A stretch of DNA of 46,673 nucleotides, taken from positions 1 through 46,673 of the forward strand of contig DATIKJ010000006.1 in the NCBI GenBank assembly GCA_035477615.1, given 5' to 3'. Positions 15,526 to 25,700 of the stretch are shown here, piece by piece; position 1 is the first letter of the stretch, and each line of letters opens with the position of its first letter. Below the pieces are notes generated by a model, which saw only the letters and a list, made by a program, of their open reading frames with translations, did not search any database and had not been told where the DNA came from. The translations under genes and the position numbers were made by a program. This DNA is from UBA2277 sp035477615 (GTDB lineage: Bacteria > Patescibacteriota > Microgenomatia > UBA1400 > MFAQ01).

Positions 15526-17577
15526 TTATCTTCTGTTATGGGAGCGAGAGTGGCGATCTGACCTGCTTGGTCTTTTTTCCCTGCCTTTATGCCGACTATT
15601 TCCTTGATATATAAGTTCGGGTGCTATATCTTTTAGCCAGTCTCTTTTGACTTCGAGACAGTTACAGGCATAGGCTTTGCCATAGGGATTAATGAAAATT
15701 TCACTGGCAATAATATATGAGCCGGCTGATGGAAGATTGTTGAACATCATAGAACTGGGATGGATACCGATATTGTTTTTGGTGCCATCGACTTTGCACA
15801 AGCCTGATTTACCGCAGTTTTTCATTAAGTTGCCCATGAATCCGGCAGCAATGGCTTTGTGGATAGCGTCTTTTTTGATTTTTGGCTTTTCGTTTGGGTC
15901 GACATTTATGCCATGGCTTGCCAAAACATCCAAAATATCTAGACGAACATTTTTGGCTTCTTCGAGAACTTTCTCATTGAGATAATTTCGCTTGGCCCAC
16001 TCACTGTCGTAACCACTGGCGGCATAAGCTTTCCAAATATTTAAGAAAACAGTAAAGTCCGAGTCGGTGTTTTTCTTAAATTGAGAGTGTGCCCTGTCGG
16101 CTAGAATTTCTTCATCTCGCTCTGAGGGTCGGAGAAAAACTTTTTTACCATCGAGAAATGAGGCAATAATCACGATTTCATTTACACAGTCGATTTCTGG
16201 TCTGAGAGCTTCGATGATCATGCGACCAAGACAGGGTTCAACAGCCAGCTCAACCATCCAATCACCAATTTCTGTAATCTCGCCATGGTGGTCCAATGCC
16301 CCAAGAGAGGTGAGGAGATCAACGGCGTGAACAAGAGCTTTTTTGCCTGGATGATCTAGAAAATCAAAGTCGTTGACATTTTCGATGCCGACTTTTTTCA
16401 TGGCTAAAACAACTTGTGAAAGATTGGAGCGCTGAATTTCTGGAGTTTGATATTGTGGACGTCTTCTAAGACTTTCTTCGGTGTACAAACGGTAACAGAA
16501 GCCTGGGGCTGTACGACCAGCTCTTCCCTTGCGTTGATCGAGACCACTAATGGCATGTTCTGTTAGAACGAGTTGTTCAATGCCACTTCTGGGATCAAAC
16601 TGGGTCTGTTTGATAAGACCAGAGTCAATAACATGAATAACACCGTCGATGGTTATCGACGTCTCGGCAATATTGGTGGCGACGATAATTTTTCTTTTGG
16701 ACGAGGAGATAAGTATCTTGTCTTGATCTTCGGGAGACATTTCAGCATGAAGAGGCATAATCTCAACATCTTTTTGATTTATGATGCCTAAAATATTATC
16801 GATGGTGTCGGAAATTTCCTTTTTACCTGGCATAAAAATGAGAATGTCGCCAGCAAGATGATTATCTATAATACCCTTGACTTTTTCGGCGGCGCCTTTG
16901 GTGAAGTCGTAGTTGAAGGGTGTTTCATCTTCGTAAAATACTTCGACGGGGTACATTTTGCCAGGAATCTCAATGGAGTTGTTTTTGTCGCCGTAACTGA
17001 TGTAATCGGCAAATTTGTTTCTTTCGATGGTGGCTGAGGTAACAATGATACGAATTGGATCAACGTTTACCAGATTGCGTCGTTTGTTGACATCTTTAAG
17101 AAGTCCGAGACAAAGCACTATATTTGTACTTTGTTCGTGAGCTTCATCAACCATCACGATAGAGTAATCAAGGAGAAGTGGATCAAATTGAATTTTGCGC
17201 AAAAGAATACCATCTGTCATAAAAGTAATGTCTGTTTCATCAGTAGTGATGTCTTCAAAGCGAATATGATAACCAACTTTCTCGCCAACAGGATACTGCA
17301 TCATAGAAGAAACGCGACTAGTGACACTCTTGGTGGCGAGTTTTCGAGGCTGAGTAACAGCGATAGTACCAGAAAGACTAAGCTCATTTTTCATCTCGAG
17401 TAAGAGGGGTGGCAAGCAGGTAGTTTTACCTGAACCAGTTTCACCTATAAGAACAAAATTGGGATGCTGCCTGATTTCTTGGCGAAGAGAGTGGCGGAGA
17501 TTGGCCACAGGAAGCTGATCTAGATTTTCTAGAGCATACTCCGACGAACATATTTGACGATCTATTTCAGCTTTCAT
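15526..17577 (-). CDS. DEAH-box (DEAH/RHA family) ATP-dependent RNA helicase, compact form
   Basis: A 683-aa helicase of the HrpA/Prp type. Walker A GETGSGKT is at 45-52, the DEAH box at 144-147 (VMVDEAHEQS), then SAT (motif III, TSATIERNKF), ATNIAETSITIDGV (motif V) and QRKGRAGRTAPGFCYRLY (motif VI), followed by the helicase-associated HA2 and OB-fold regions. E. coli HrpA is about 1300 aa, so this is roughly half length and lacks the long C-terminal part. The last 20 or so residues are rich in Arg, Ser, His and Lys, suggesting an RNA-binding tail. It sits in the str region between rpsG and fusA, which hints at a ribosome or mRNA role; that is an inference. No Shine-Dalgarno site. Confidence 0.93.
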   Translation of the reverse strand: MKAEIDRQICSSEYALENLDQLPVANLRHSLRQEIRQHPNFVLIGETGSGKTTCLPPLLLEMKNELSLSGTIAVTQPRKLATKSVTSRVSSMMQYPVGEKVGYHIRFEDITTDETDITFMTDGILLRKIQFDPLLLDYSIVMVDEAHEQSTNIVLCLGLLKDVNKRRNLVNVDPIRIIVTSATIERNKFADYISYGDKNNSIEIPGKMYPVEVFYEDETPFNYDFTKGAAEKVKGIIDNHLAGDILIFMPGKKEISDTIDNILGIINQKDVEIMPLHAEMSPEDQDKILISSSKRKIIVATNIAETSITIDGVIHVIDSGLIKQTQFDPRSGIEQLVLTEHAISGLDQRKGRAGRTAPGFCYRLYTEESLRRRPQYQTPEIQRSNLSQVVLAMKKVGIENVNDFDFLDHPGKKALVHAVDLLTSLGALDHHGEITEIGDWMVELAVEPCLGRMIIEALRPEIDCVNEIVIIASFLDGKKVFLRPSERDEEILADRAHSQFKKNTDSDFTVFLNIWKAYAASGYDSEWAKRNYLNEKVLEEAKNVRLDILDVLASHGINVDPNEKPKIKKDAIHKAIAAGFMGNLMKNCGKSGLCKVDGTKNNIGIHPSSMMFNNLPSAGSYIIASEIFINPYGKAYACNCLEVKRDWLKDIAPELIYQGNSRHKGREKRPSRSDRHSRSHNRR

Positions 17578-17610
17578 TTTGATGAGTTAGGTTAACACAG
17601 TAAGGAGAAA

Positions 17611-17636
17611 TAAAATTGCGCCCTTTTAGAGAGCGC
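17611..17636 (-). terminator. Possible terminator after the Cys-rich gene
   Basis: On the minus strand GCGCTCT/AGGGCGC forms a 7-bp stem (one G-T pair) with a 5-base loop, followed by AATTTTA. The T-tract is weak. Confidence 0.45.
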
Positions 17637-17645
17637 TTATAAATA

Positions 17646-17936
17646 TTATTCTGGTTCGGAGGCAGGAGGAGGAGCATCAACTGGATTGCGTTTAAACATT
17701 TCAGGAATCGTGTATTGTTTTTTACTATCAGTTTGTGGCAGTGAAGATTGATTTGCCTGGATTGGCTTTAGACCGCAGTCTTTTGTAGCTTCATTCCACA
17801 TTTGGCAATAAGATTCTTTGCAGTCTGCCTCTCTTGAACCTGATCCATCATTAAGTGGTCTTAATAAATTACAAGGAACCGTGTCTATTTTTGAAGTTGC
17901 AAAAGCAATTACCCATAGCGGACATTGTTTAGCCAT
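17646..17936 (-). CDS. Small Cys-rich protein of unknown function
   Basis: A 96-aa protein I do not recognise. Cysteines at 5, 22, 39, 44 and 54 (KQCPLW, VPCNLL, DCKESYCQMW, DCGLKP) lie in the first 54 residues; the C-terminal 40 residues are Pro/Gln-rich and look disordered. The Cys pattern could bind metal, form an Fe-S site or make disulfides. There is no signal peptide. It has a full private expression unit: an extended -10 promoter (TGTTATAAT) straight after the rpsG terminator, an AAGGAG Shine-Dalgarno 5 bases before the ATG, and a possible terminator after the stop. This contrasts with its ribosomal neighbours and supports a real, separately regulated gene. Confidence 0.75.
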   Translation of the reverse strand: MAKQCPLWVIAFATSKIDTVPCNLLRPLNDGSGSREADCKESYCQMWNEATKDCGLKPIQANQSSLPQTDSKKQYTIPEMFKRNPVDAPPPASEPE

Positions 17937-17966
17937 TTTTCTCCTTAAGGTACAAGATTTTTGGAT

Positions 17967-17975
17967 ATTATAACA
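17967..17975 (-). promoter_or_regulatory. Extended -10 promoter of the Cys-rich gene
   Basis: TGTTATAAT on the minus strand, a perfect extended -10, directly after the rpsG terminator. It predicts a 5' leader of about 25 bases carrying the AAGGAG site at 17941-17946. No -35 is visible, as allowed for extended -10 promoters. Confidence 0.65.
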
Positions 17976-18000
17976 AAAAACCTCCTGGAGGAGGCTTTTT
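17975..18000 (-). terminator. Intrinsic terminator after rpsG (bidirectional shape)
   Basis: CCTCC/GGAGG stem with a 4-base loop, flanked by A6 on one side and T5 on the other, so it can act on both strands; on the minus strand it ends the rpoB-rpoC-rpsL-rpsG transcript. Confidence 0.8.
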
Positions 18001-18019
18001 GCTTGATTTAATAATCAAT

Positions 18020-18496
18020 TTACCATCTAAAGTGAGCAAAGGCTTTGTTGGCCTCGGCCATTTTGTGGGTATCAAGCTTTTTCTTGATAGCAGCACCGGT
18101 GTTTTCATGAGCTTCCATGATTTCAGCGGCGATTTTGTCGGCTAGGGTTCTGGTTGGATTGTTGGATCTGGCTTTAGCAGCGTTTAGGACCCAACGAATT
18201 GCTAAAGAATCACGACGTTCAGGACGAATGGGAGTAGGAACTTGGTAAGAGGCACCACCAACGCGACGAGAACGAACTTCAATAGTAGGCTTAACATTTT
18301 CCATTGCTTCAGTAAGATACTCAAGGCCATCTTTGCCAGATTGCTCGGCGATAAGGTCAATAGCGGTGTAAATCTGTTTGGCAGCAATGGATTTTTTACC
18401 TTCAATCATGCAACCATTAATGATTTTGGACACCAACTCACTTCCATAAATTGGATCGAACTGGATTTTTTTGGCGGGGGTTTTCTTTGATCTCAT
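18020..18496 (-). CDS. rpsG: 30S ribosomal protein S7
   Basis: S7 (uS7) nucleates assembly of the small-subunit head and in E. coli represses the str operon by binding between rpsL and rpsG. The 158-aa product starts MRSKKTPAKKIQFDPIYGSE and has the signature EVRSRRVGGASYQVPTPIRP and the HKMAEANKAFAHFRW end. A strong hairpin lies 20 bases before its ATG. Terminator directly downstream. Confidence 0.98.
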   Translation of the reverse strand: MRSKKTPAKKIQFDPIYGSELVSKIINGCMIEGKKSIAAKQIYTAIDLIAEQSGKDGLEYLTEAMENVKPTIEVRSRRVGGASYQVPTPIRPERRDSLAIRWVLNAAKARSNNPTRTLADKIAAEIMEAHENTGAAIKKKLDTHKMAEANKAFAHFRW

Positions 18497-18516
18497 ATTT
18501 TGTTTTTTTGTTTTTT

Positions 18517-18546
18517 ATCCCTTCGTTAGGATTCAAACGAAGGGAT
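18517..18546 (-). promoter_or_regulatory. Hairpin between rpsL and rpsG (candidate S7 site)
   Basis: ATCCCTTCGTT pairs perfectly with AACGAAGGGAT across an 8-base loop. On the minus strand it is followed by an A-run, not a T-run, so it is not a terminator. Its place matches the intercistronic S7 feedback site known in E. coli; the equivalence is inferred. Confidence 0.55.
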
Positions 18547-18556
18547 GATGATTACA

Positions 18557-18973
18557 TCATTTGGCTGATGGACGTTTGGTGCCGTATTTACTACGACTGG
18601 TGCGGCGTTTTTCAATACCACCAGTGTCTAGTTTACCCCTTATGATGTGATACTTGACACCGGGTAAGTCACGGACACGACCACCACGGATCATAACGAT
18701 ACTGTGTTCAGCCAAGTTGTGGCCTTCACCCATGATGTAGGCAGTGACTTCTTGTTTGTTTGAGAGTCTGACACGAGCAATTTTACGAAGAGCGGAGTTT
18801 GGCTTTTTGGGAGTCATGGTTCTAACCTGAAGACAGACACCGGCTTTTTGGGGAGACTGAGTCTCGACCATACGTCGTTTGATAGAGTTAAAACTCTTAC
18901 GAAGAGCTGTGGTTTTCACCTTGGTAGCTGCACTATGGCGGCCGTGTTTTATTAGTTGATTAGTTGTAGGCAT
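18557..18973 (-). CDS. rpsL: 30S ribosomal protein S12
   Basis: S12 (uS12) controls decoding accuracy. The 138-aa product starts MPTTNQLIKHGRHSAATKVK and has the TPKKPNSALRKIARVRLSN loop, with Lys at the position where substitution gives streptomycin resistance in other bacteria, and GGRVRDLPGVKYHIIRG. A TGATAAAAT extended -10-like sequence overlaps the rpoC stop 14 bases upstream, so it may have an internal promoter besides read-through from rpoBC. Confidence 0.98.
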   Translation of the reverse strand: MPTTNQLIKHGRHSAATKVKTTALRKSFNSIKRRMVETQSPQKAGVCLQVRTMTPKKPNSALRKIARVRLSNKQEVTAYIMGEGHNLAEHSIVMIRGGRVRDLPGVKYHIIRGKLDTGGIEKRRTSRSKYGTKRPSAK

Positions 18974-18987
18974 AATTTCAGATGTGT

Positions 18988-18996
18988 ATTTTATCA
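18988..18996 (-). promoter_or_regulatory. Possible internal extended -10 for rpsL
   Basis: TGATAAAAT on the minus strand, whose TGA is the rpoC stop codon; 14 bases before the rpsL ATG. No clear -35. Weak evidence. Confidence 0.3.
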
Positions 18997-21900
18997 GATA
19001 TTTTCTATTCGTGCTCTAAGCTTACTGGTTGGAACTAAGCGACCAATAATTACGTTTTCTTTCATACCAATTAAATGATCAATCTTGCCTTGAACTGCAG
19101 CGTCGGTAAGGACACTCGTTGTATCTTGGAAAGAAGCAGCAGAAAGCCAAGAATCAGTATGTAGAGCAGCTCTTATAGCGCCAAGAATAAGGTTAGTAGC
19201 TGTTGCAGGCTCTCCTCCTTGAGCGATGACGGCTTCATTGGCCATTTCGTAGGCGCCACGACTAATAACGTCTCCAGCAACAAGGGCGGTGTCACCGACC
19301 GAGTCGATTCTCACATAGTCACACATCTTACGAAGGATAACTTCAAAGTGTTTGTCGTGAATACTGATACCCTGAGACTCGTAGATTGACTGAATTTCGC
19401 CAATGAGGTAGTTTTGAGTAGCTCTAAGACCCTTGATCTTAAGAAGCTGTTTGATATCAACTCCACCTGACGCTAACTGAGTACCAACGGAGATGAGATC
19501 GCCATCGGCAACCTTGAGAGACATGGCAAGAGGAATAAGATATTCCTTGCGATCTTCTTTGGCTTTACTGCCAGGAGTTACAATCACAAGATTACCGTTT
19601 TCCGTTTCGACAACTTTAACTTTGCCGGAAACTTCAGCAATGGGAGCTACTAGTTTGGGTGTACGAACTTCCAAAAGTTCAGTAACACGAGGAAGACCTT
19701 GGGTAACGTCGACACCAGCAGCGCCTCCTGAGTGTTTGGTACGCATAGTAAGCTGTGTTCCTGGCTCACCAATGGACTGGGCGGCGATAACACCGACCGG
19801 GTCACCAACAATGGCAAGAGTATTGGTTGCAGTATTGTGTCCGTAACACTTGGCACAGAGACCAAAACGAAGTTTACAGGTAATGGGAGATCTTACTTCG
19901 ACTTCTTTGACACCAGCGTTTTCAATAGCAGTTGCGAGTTCTTCAGTAATAAGTTCGCCAGCATCAACCAAAACTTTTTTAGTTTCTGGAGAAATTACTT
20001 TTTTAACCACAAATCGGTGAACGATACGTTTGGCAAAAATTTTACCTCTTTCTTCGGCAGAGATGGTAATAAATTCGTCGGTGCCACAGTCTTCGGCACG
20101 AATAATGGCATCGTGACTGACATCAACTAAACGACGAGTTAAGTAACCAGCATCAGCAGTACGAAGAGCAGTGTCTGTTAAACCTTTTCTGGAACCTCTA
20201 ATAGAAGTAACATACTCGAAGATACTTAAACCCTCGCGGAAGTTACCTTTGATTGGAAGTTCAATTAAGTTACCGAGAGGATCAGCAATAAGTCCACGCA
20301 TGGCAGAGAGCTGTTCAATAGAGTTTTTTGTAACACGACCGGAAGCGGAGTCGATAACAAGACGAATTGGGTTGGTCTTGGAGAATGTAGCCCAGGTTTT
20401 TTCGGCAAGTTCGGAGGCTGTTTCGCGCCACATATTTATAGTAAGTTTGCTTCTTTCACTGTTGGTAATGAGACCGAGTTTGTAGTTTTCTTCAATTTCT
20501 TCGGCTTTTTTGTTTCCAGTGGCGATGAGTTTAGATTTTTCTGGATAAACTTCATTATCGGAGATAGCGAAAGAGAAACTACTAATGGTGGCGTATTCAA
20601 AACCAATGTTTTTAACGGCATCAATTAGTTTGACAACACGTTTGGTGTCGCAAGTCTTGATAGCGCGAGTAAAGAAGGCAGAGATTTCTTTTCCAGTGAA
20701 ACTCTTGTTTTGGAACTCCCAAGCTTTGGGAAGAATCTGGCTAAAGATAATACGACCGACAGTGGTGTTGGTCATTTCCATCTTTTCTGGATCCAAACGG
20801 ACATCAATTGGTTGACGAACTTCAATAATCTTGTTTTGGTAGGCAGTGATAGCTTCGGATTTACTGCCAAAAGGATATTTGTAGGGTGTAAGAGTGTCGT
20901 CGACTGAAGTTAAGTAATAAACACCAACTGCCATTTCTTTACGTGAAGGAATGTTGACACTTTGCCCAGATGATGGTTTGAGAAGGTTGAACTGAGGTAA
21001 CATGAATTTCTTGGCTTCGCGAATTGCTTTTTTGGTTAGTGGAACATGAACAGCCATTTGATCTCCATCGAAGTCAGCGTTGAAACCTTCACAGACAACA
21101 GGATGAAGACGAATAGCAGAACCATCGACAAGAACCGGAAGGAAAGCGAGGATGGAAAGTTTGTGAAGTGTAGGAGCACGGTTTAAAAGAATGGGGTGTT
21201 TTTTGGTAATTCTTTCCAAAATATCAAAAACTTCCGGCTGACGCTTTTCGATAAGAGTTTTTGCAGCTTTAACGTTTGGAGCAAGATCCTGTTTGATGAT
21301 CTCATGAAGAACGAAAGGCTTGAACATTTCAAGAGCCATGTCTTTAGGAAGACCACATTGATTTAACTTAAGTTCTGGTCCGACGATAATAACGGAACGA
21401 CCGGAGTAGTCAACACGTTTTCCAAGAAGATTCTGACGGAAACGACCTTGTTTTCCACGAAGCATGTCGGAAAGAGATTTGAGGGTTTTACCGGTTCTAG
21501 ATCTTCGAGTGGAGCGAGCTTGAGAAGAGTCAATTAATGAATCAACTGCTTCTTGAAGCATGCGTTTTTCGTTTCTTAAAATAATCTCAGGAGCACCAAG
21601 ATCAATAAGATGTTTCAAACGATTATTACGGTTTATAACACGGCGATACAAATCGTTTAAATCGGAGGCCGCGAAACGACCACCTGAGAGTTGAACCATA
21701 GGACGAAGATCTGGAGGAATAACTGGAAGAACATCAAGAACCATCCATTCAGGTTTAACTTTTGAGTCTAGTAAGCCTTTGACGATTTGAAGACGTTTAG
21801 TAGCACGTATACGTTTAGCTTCAGAGTTGCTATTGGAGTCTTCTTTGAGTTTGACTGCAAGTTCTTCTAGATTTACGTTTTTAAGTGCCTCAAGAATAGC

Positions 21901-22701
21901 TTCGGAACCCATTCCAGCTGTCATCCAATCAACAAGATTGTAATCTGCTAATTTGGCGTATTCAGAGTCGGAAAGAAGAGAGTTAACTTGGATTTTTTCA
22001 ATAATTACGGCTAGCTTATTGTAGATTTCCTCAGTAAAAGCTAATTCGACGACCATTTGCTCACGAAGAGATGCAATTTTTTGTTTTGCTTCGACCTTAA
22101 GATCTTCCGATTTTATTTCGACTTCATCCTTGGCTTTGGATTTTTTCTTAACCTCAGCAAGTTCTTTTTGACCTTCCTTTTTGATTTCTTCAATTTGGTT
22201 ATCAAAACTTGTACGAACTTCCTCTAACTTGGCTTCTTTTTGAGTATTGATATTCTTTTGAGCTTCTTCTCTTTTTTCTTCATCAACTGACATAATGAGG
22301 AATTTGGAGAAATATATTACTGAGGTAAGAGCTTTTGGAGAGATATCAAGAAGAAGAGATAGTTTGGATGGAGCTCCTTTAAAAAACCAAACATGAGCAA
22401 CTGGTGCTGCAAGGTTGATGTGACCCATGCGCTCACGACGGACACGACTTAGAGTTACTTCAACACCACATTTATCACAGACAATACCTTTGAAACGTAC
22501 TCTTTTGTATTTTCCACAGTAGCATTCCCAGTCTTTGACAGGTCCAAAAATTCTTTCGCAGAAAAGTCCATCTTTTTCTGGTTTTTGAGTACGATAATTT
22601 ATTGTTTCTGGCTTGGTAACCAAACCGTGAGACCATTTTTTTATATCGTCTGGACTAGCTAGCCTTATTTGTAATCCGGAGAAATCGACAATGTTGTTCA
22701 T
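18994..22701 (-). CDS. rpoC: DNA-directed RNA polymerase subunit beta'
   Basis: The beta' subunit carries the catalytic magnesium. The 1235-aa protein has the N-terminal zinc site C60, C62, C75, C78, the active-site motif NADFDGD at 541-547, the trigger-loop region and the second zinc site (CGTDE ... CKLRFGLCAKCYG), ending in SWLSAASFQDTTSVLTDAAV. Between residues about 140 and 216, after SPKALTSVIYFSKFLIM, there is a Lys/Glu-rich insert predicted to be coiled coil, with no counterpart in short beta' proteins that I know. The ATG is a few bases after the rpoB stop. Split or frame-shifted copies are not seen. Confidence 0.98.
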   Translation of the reverse strand: MNNIVDFSGLQIRLASPDDIKKWSHGLVTKPETINYRTQKPEKDGLFCERIFGPVKDWECYCGKYKRVRFKGIVCDKCGVEVTLSRVRRERMGHINLAAPVAHVWFFKGAPSKLSLLLDISPKALTSVIYFSKFLIMSVDEEKREEAQKNINTQKEAKLEEVRTSFDNQIEEIKKEGQKELAEVKKKSKAKDEVEIKSEDLKVEAKQKIASLREQMVVELAFTEEIYNKLAVIIEKIQVNSLLSDSEYAKLADYNLVDWMTAGMGSEAILEALKNVNLEELAVKLKEDSNSNSEAKRIRATKRLQIVKGLLDSKVKPEWMVLDVLPVIPPDLRPMVQLSGGRFAASDLNDLYRRVINRNNRLKHLIDLGAPEIILRNEKRMLQEAVDSLIDSSQARSTRRSRTGKTLKSLSDMLRGKQGRFRQNLLGKRVDYSGRSVIIVGPELKLNQCGLPKDMALEMFKPFVLHEIIKQDLAPNVKAAKTLIEKRQPEVFDILERITKKHPILLNRAPTLHKLSILAFLPVLVDGSAIRLHPVVCEGFNADFDGDQMAVHVPLTKKAIREAKKFMLPQFNLLKPSSGQSVNIPSRKEMAVGVYYLTSVDDTLTPYKYPFGSKSEAITAYQNKIIEVRQPIDVRLDPEKMEMTNTTVGRIIFSQILPKAWEFQNKSFTGKEISAFFTRAIKTCDTKRVVKLIDAVKNIGFEYATISSFSFAISDNEVYPEKSKLIATGNKKAEEIEENYKLGLITNSERSKLTINMWRETASELAEKTWATFSKTNPIRLVIDSASGRVTKNSIEQLSAMRGLIADPLGNLIELPIKGNFREGLSIFEYVTSIRGSRKGLTDTALRTADAGYLTRRLVDVSHDAIIRAEDCGTDEFITISAEERGKIFAKRIVHRFVVKKVISPETKKVLVDAGELITEELATAIENAGVKEVEVRSPITCKLRFGLCAKCYGHNTATNTLAIVGDPVGVIAAQSIGEPGTQLTMRTKHSGGAAGVDVTQGLPRVTELLEVRTPKLVAPIAEVSGKVKVVETENGNLVIVTPGSKAKEDRKEYLIPLAMSLKVADGDLISVGTQLASGGVDIKQLLKIKGLRATQNYLIGEIQSIYESQGISIHDKHFEVILRKMCDYVRIDSVGDTALVAGDVISRGAYEMANEAVIAQGGEPATATNLILGAIRAALHTDSWLSAASFQDTTSVLTDAAVQGKIDHLIGMKENVIIGRLVPTSKLRARIENI

Positions 22702-22706
22702 ATGGT

Positions 22707-25700
22707 TTAATTATTTTCTTCTTCATTAGTAACACCCGCTTCAGCAGCTTCTTCAGACACTTCATTTTGAGTTTCTTCGGATTCTTCTTCATCTTCAAAA
22801 GTAGCTGCCTGAAGTTCTTCGCTCATAGCTGTGGCTTCGGTGATCTCAGCAGCAACATCAGGTTTGATGGAGACTGCCTCTTCTTCAACTACTTCAACAG
22901 AGCCTGTGGGAACGATAGCAAGACAGAGTGAGTTAAGTTCTTTCATAAGAACTTTAAAGGACTCTGGAACTGAAGACATTGGAATAGTTTCCCCTTTTAC
23001 TATGGACTCGAAGGCTTTGGACCGTCCAACGACGTCGTCTGATTTAATGGTAAGCATTTCTTGTAAAGAGTAGGCAGCTTTGTGCGCTTCAAGTGCCCAG
23101 ACTTCCATTTCTCCCAAACGCTGTCCACCCATTTGTGCTTTACCTCCGAGAGGCTGCTGGGTAACTAGACTGTAAGGTCCAATACTACGCGCATGGGTCT
23201 TGTCTTCAACCATGTGGTTGAGTTTGATGATATAGGTGACACCGATAGCTGTTTCTTCTTCGAAAGGCTCTCCAGAACGACCATCATATAACTGAACTTT
23301 TCCTGTAATTGGCAAGTCGGCTTCTCTGAGAGCACTGGCGATCTTTTCTTCGGATACATTTTCGAAAACTGGAACAGAGTAACGTTTTCCAAGTTTGCTT
23401 CCTGCAAAACCAAGTTGAGCTTCAAGAAGTTGACCTAAGTTCATACGAGCAAGAACCGAAAGTGGTGAGATAATGATATCAACTGGTGTACCATCGGCCA
23501 TGTGAGGCATGTCGGCAGAAGAAACGATCTTACTGATAACACCTTTGTTTCCATGACGTCCAGCGACTTTATCACCGACAGTGATTTTCCTTAACTGGGC
23601 TACTTTTATCTTGATTTGCTTGATGACACCAGCATCTAGTTCATCTCCGTCATCGCGATTTAGGATCCGGACTGAGATAACAACGCCTTGTTCACCATGA
23701 GGCATACGAAGAGAGGTGTCCCTAACCTCACGAGCTTTTTCTCCAAAGATGGCGCGAAGAAGTCTTTCTTCGGCAGTAAGTTCGGTTTCACCTTTTGGAG
23801 CGATTTTTCCTATAAGGATATCGTTTGGTCCAACAACGGAGCCTATGGCAATAATACCTTCTTGATCGAGATTTCTTAGATCTGTTTCAGCAACGTTGGG
23901 AATATCTCGAGTTAGTTCTTCGGGTCCAAGCTTTGTATCCATGACATCACAAGTGTGTTCGTGAATATGTACTGAGGACAGAAGGTCTTTTACCACACAA
24001 CGATCGGAAACAACGATAGCATCTTCATAGCCCAAACCTTCAAAAGCAGCATAAGCAATTAAAAGGTTTTGACCAAGAGCTAGTTCACCGTTTTCAGCGG
24101 ATGGACCATTGATAATGACGTCACCCTTTTTAATTTTGTCTCCAAGATCCACTAAGGGATGTTGATTGTAAGAGGTGTCTTGAGAAGAGTTGTGATATTT
24201 ACGAATGTTGTAAGTAACAATGTCACGGTTTACTTCAACAAAACCGTAGTCAAATGGAGATATTTCAGCGGCGGCTGTTTTAGCATCAGCGTCATTGAGT
24301 TTTAGAGAAATATGTTCGGCATCGACAGAAACAACTTCTCCATTGAATTGGGATTTTACAGACCAGCCCATACTTTGAGCAACAACGTTTTCCATACCAG
24401 TACCAACAATAGGAGCAGATGGTTTAACTAGGGGAAGAGCCTGAGTAAGATGATGAGTACCCATCAGTGCACGAGTACCTTCGTCTTGTTGAATAAAGGG
24501 AATAAGAGAGGCGGAAGTACCAAGAACTTGGCGAGGAACAACATCTATATATTGGATCATGTCAACATCTACCTCAATGTATTTTCCTTGGTAGCGAGCA
24601 GGAACCCATTCTTGGGTAATGACATCTCCATCACGTTCGATTCCAGCATGAGTGATATAAGCATCTTCTTCATCATCGGCGGCGAGAAAGATAATATCTT
24701 TTCCAATAACCATTTTTGTTTTGCCTCCCTTGGTTACTTTTTCAACTTTGAGATAGGGTGACTCGAGAAAACCATAGTCATTAATACGAGTGTAGAGAGC
24801 AAGATAGGTAACCAAACCAATATTTGGACCTTCGGGAGACCTTACTGGACAGATACGAGAGTACTGAGATGAGTGAATATCACGCATAGAAAAACTGGCG
24901 CGCTCCCTCGTAATACCACCAGGTCCCATAACAGAGATACGACGAAGGTTGTCAATTTCTGATAAAGGATTAACCTGATCAAGAATAGAGCTAAGTCTGT
25001 TGCGACGGAAGAACTCAGTGATGGCCGAAATTATTGGGCGAGGATTCACAAAAGCGGCTGGAGTTGGTAGTTCATCTGGTTTTGCAAGAGACATTTTCTC
25101 TTTGATGGAACGCTCTAGACGAAGAAGTCCGGCTTTGAATGAGGTTTGATTTACTAACTCACCAACACAACGGAGACGACGGTTGGCTAAGTGATCAATG
25201 TCGTCAGTTTTACCATGACCGTTTTGAAGACTAATTAAGTATTTTATAGAGCCAACAAAATCATCAATTGAAAGGGTAACATGTTGTTTGTCAATGGGAG
25301 TGTTTAGGCCAAGTTTGCGGTTCATCTTGTAACGACCTACCAAACCTAAGTTGTAGCGACGAGAGTCAAAAAACATTTGGTGAAGTAAGGCTTTGGCATT
25401 GTCGAGAACAGCTGGTTCACCAGGTCTGACTTTTTGATAGAACTCAAGAAGAGCCTCTTCAGTGTTAGTGGTTGTGTCTTTGAGAAGAGTAGTGGAAATA
25501 TATTGGTGATCTTTGTCAACATCAACATCTTTAAAAAGGTCTAGAATTTCTTCATTTGTTGAGAAACCAAGAGCACGAAGAAGAGTAGTAGCGGAAACTT
25601 TGCGGTGACGATCAATACGAACTGAAAGATGATCGTTGCGACTGACAATAACTTCTAACCAGGAACCACGCATGGGGCGAATTTCTGCTTGATGGATGCT

